From the NCBI GenBank assembly GCA_015657535.1, contig JADHZB010001588.1:1-19387 (forward strand): a stretch of 19,387 bases of DNA, in the 5' to 3' direction. Both the position numbers and the translations under genes were made by a program. This stretch comes from Nephromyces sp. MM_2019. Taxonomy: Eukaryota > Apicomplexa > Aconoidasida > Nephromycida. This document shows positions 19,325 through 19,387 of the stretch, one piece after another. Under the pieces are notes generated by a model. It did no database searches. It was given only the letters and a program-made list of their open reading frames with translations, and was not told the DNA's origin. Position 1 is the stretch's first letter; each line of letters begins with the position of its first letter.

Positions 19325-19387
<63 letters not shown>
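19057..19387 (-). other. ATCase intron, running off the right edge, ending in (CA)n
   Basis: Upstream of the acceptor CTTCTAG (19063-19057) there is no further ATCase exon. The sequence becomes increasingly CA-rich and ends in a nearly pure (CA)n run from about 19318 to the window edge, probably still intronic. Confidence 0.55.

Overview
The window is nuclear DNA from an intron-rich eukaryote, most likely a unicellular protist. Every recognisable gene is split into short exons with GT-AG introns of about 100 to 690 bases. Aspartate carbamoyltransferase (ATCase) reads as a free-standing enzyme at its C-terminal end, with a normal stop codon and no sign of a CAD-type fusion in the part visible. 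That argues weakly against an animal or fungus and fits plants and many protists (for example alveolates). I cannot name the organism. Non-coding sequence is saturated with (CA)n/(GT)n and derived minisatellites, so almost all long uninterrupted reading frames are low-complexity artefacts.

Layout, left to right. (1) 11-5149, minus strand: a NOP4/RBM28-type multi-RRM nucleolar ribosome-biogenesis protein. Nine exons are resolved and the 3' end runs off the left edge. The protein carries a 75-residue acidic tandem repeat encoded by fifteen 15-bp units. (2) About 5150-5460: an AT-richer block free of CA/GT repeats, probably the promoter of that gene. (3) 5495-5878, minus: an Arg/Gly/Phe-rich (RGG/GAR-like) reading frame, plausible but incomplete. 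(4) 5879-10081: mostly repeats, with a possible unresolved minus-strand gene (about 6804-8053). (5) 10082-14797, minus: a complete ten-exon farnesyl diphosphate synthase. Its exon phases all agree and give 386 residues. (6) About 15160-15540: a second AT-richer, repeat-free block at the FPPS 5' side. (7) About 15545-17121: repeats rich in GT on the plus strand, with exon-like islands that may be a plus-strand gene ending at 17113 just before AATAAA. (8) 17611-19056, minus: the last three exons of ATCase. The 5' part lies beyond the right edge.

The three secure genes belong to unrelated housekeeping pathways (60S ribosome maturation, isoprenoid synthesis, de novo pyrimidine synthesis). I see no operon or functional cluster. 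The unusual features concern architecture. Seven of twenty inferred splice donors start GTGTG and most of these lie at the edge of GT-rich repeats. The repeats switch strand polarity in blocks. A GTGTAYRTACAC palindrome and a related ~80-bp module are dispersed through introns and intergenic DNA. I found no bacterial genes, insertion sequences, CRISPR arrays, rRNA or tRNA.
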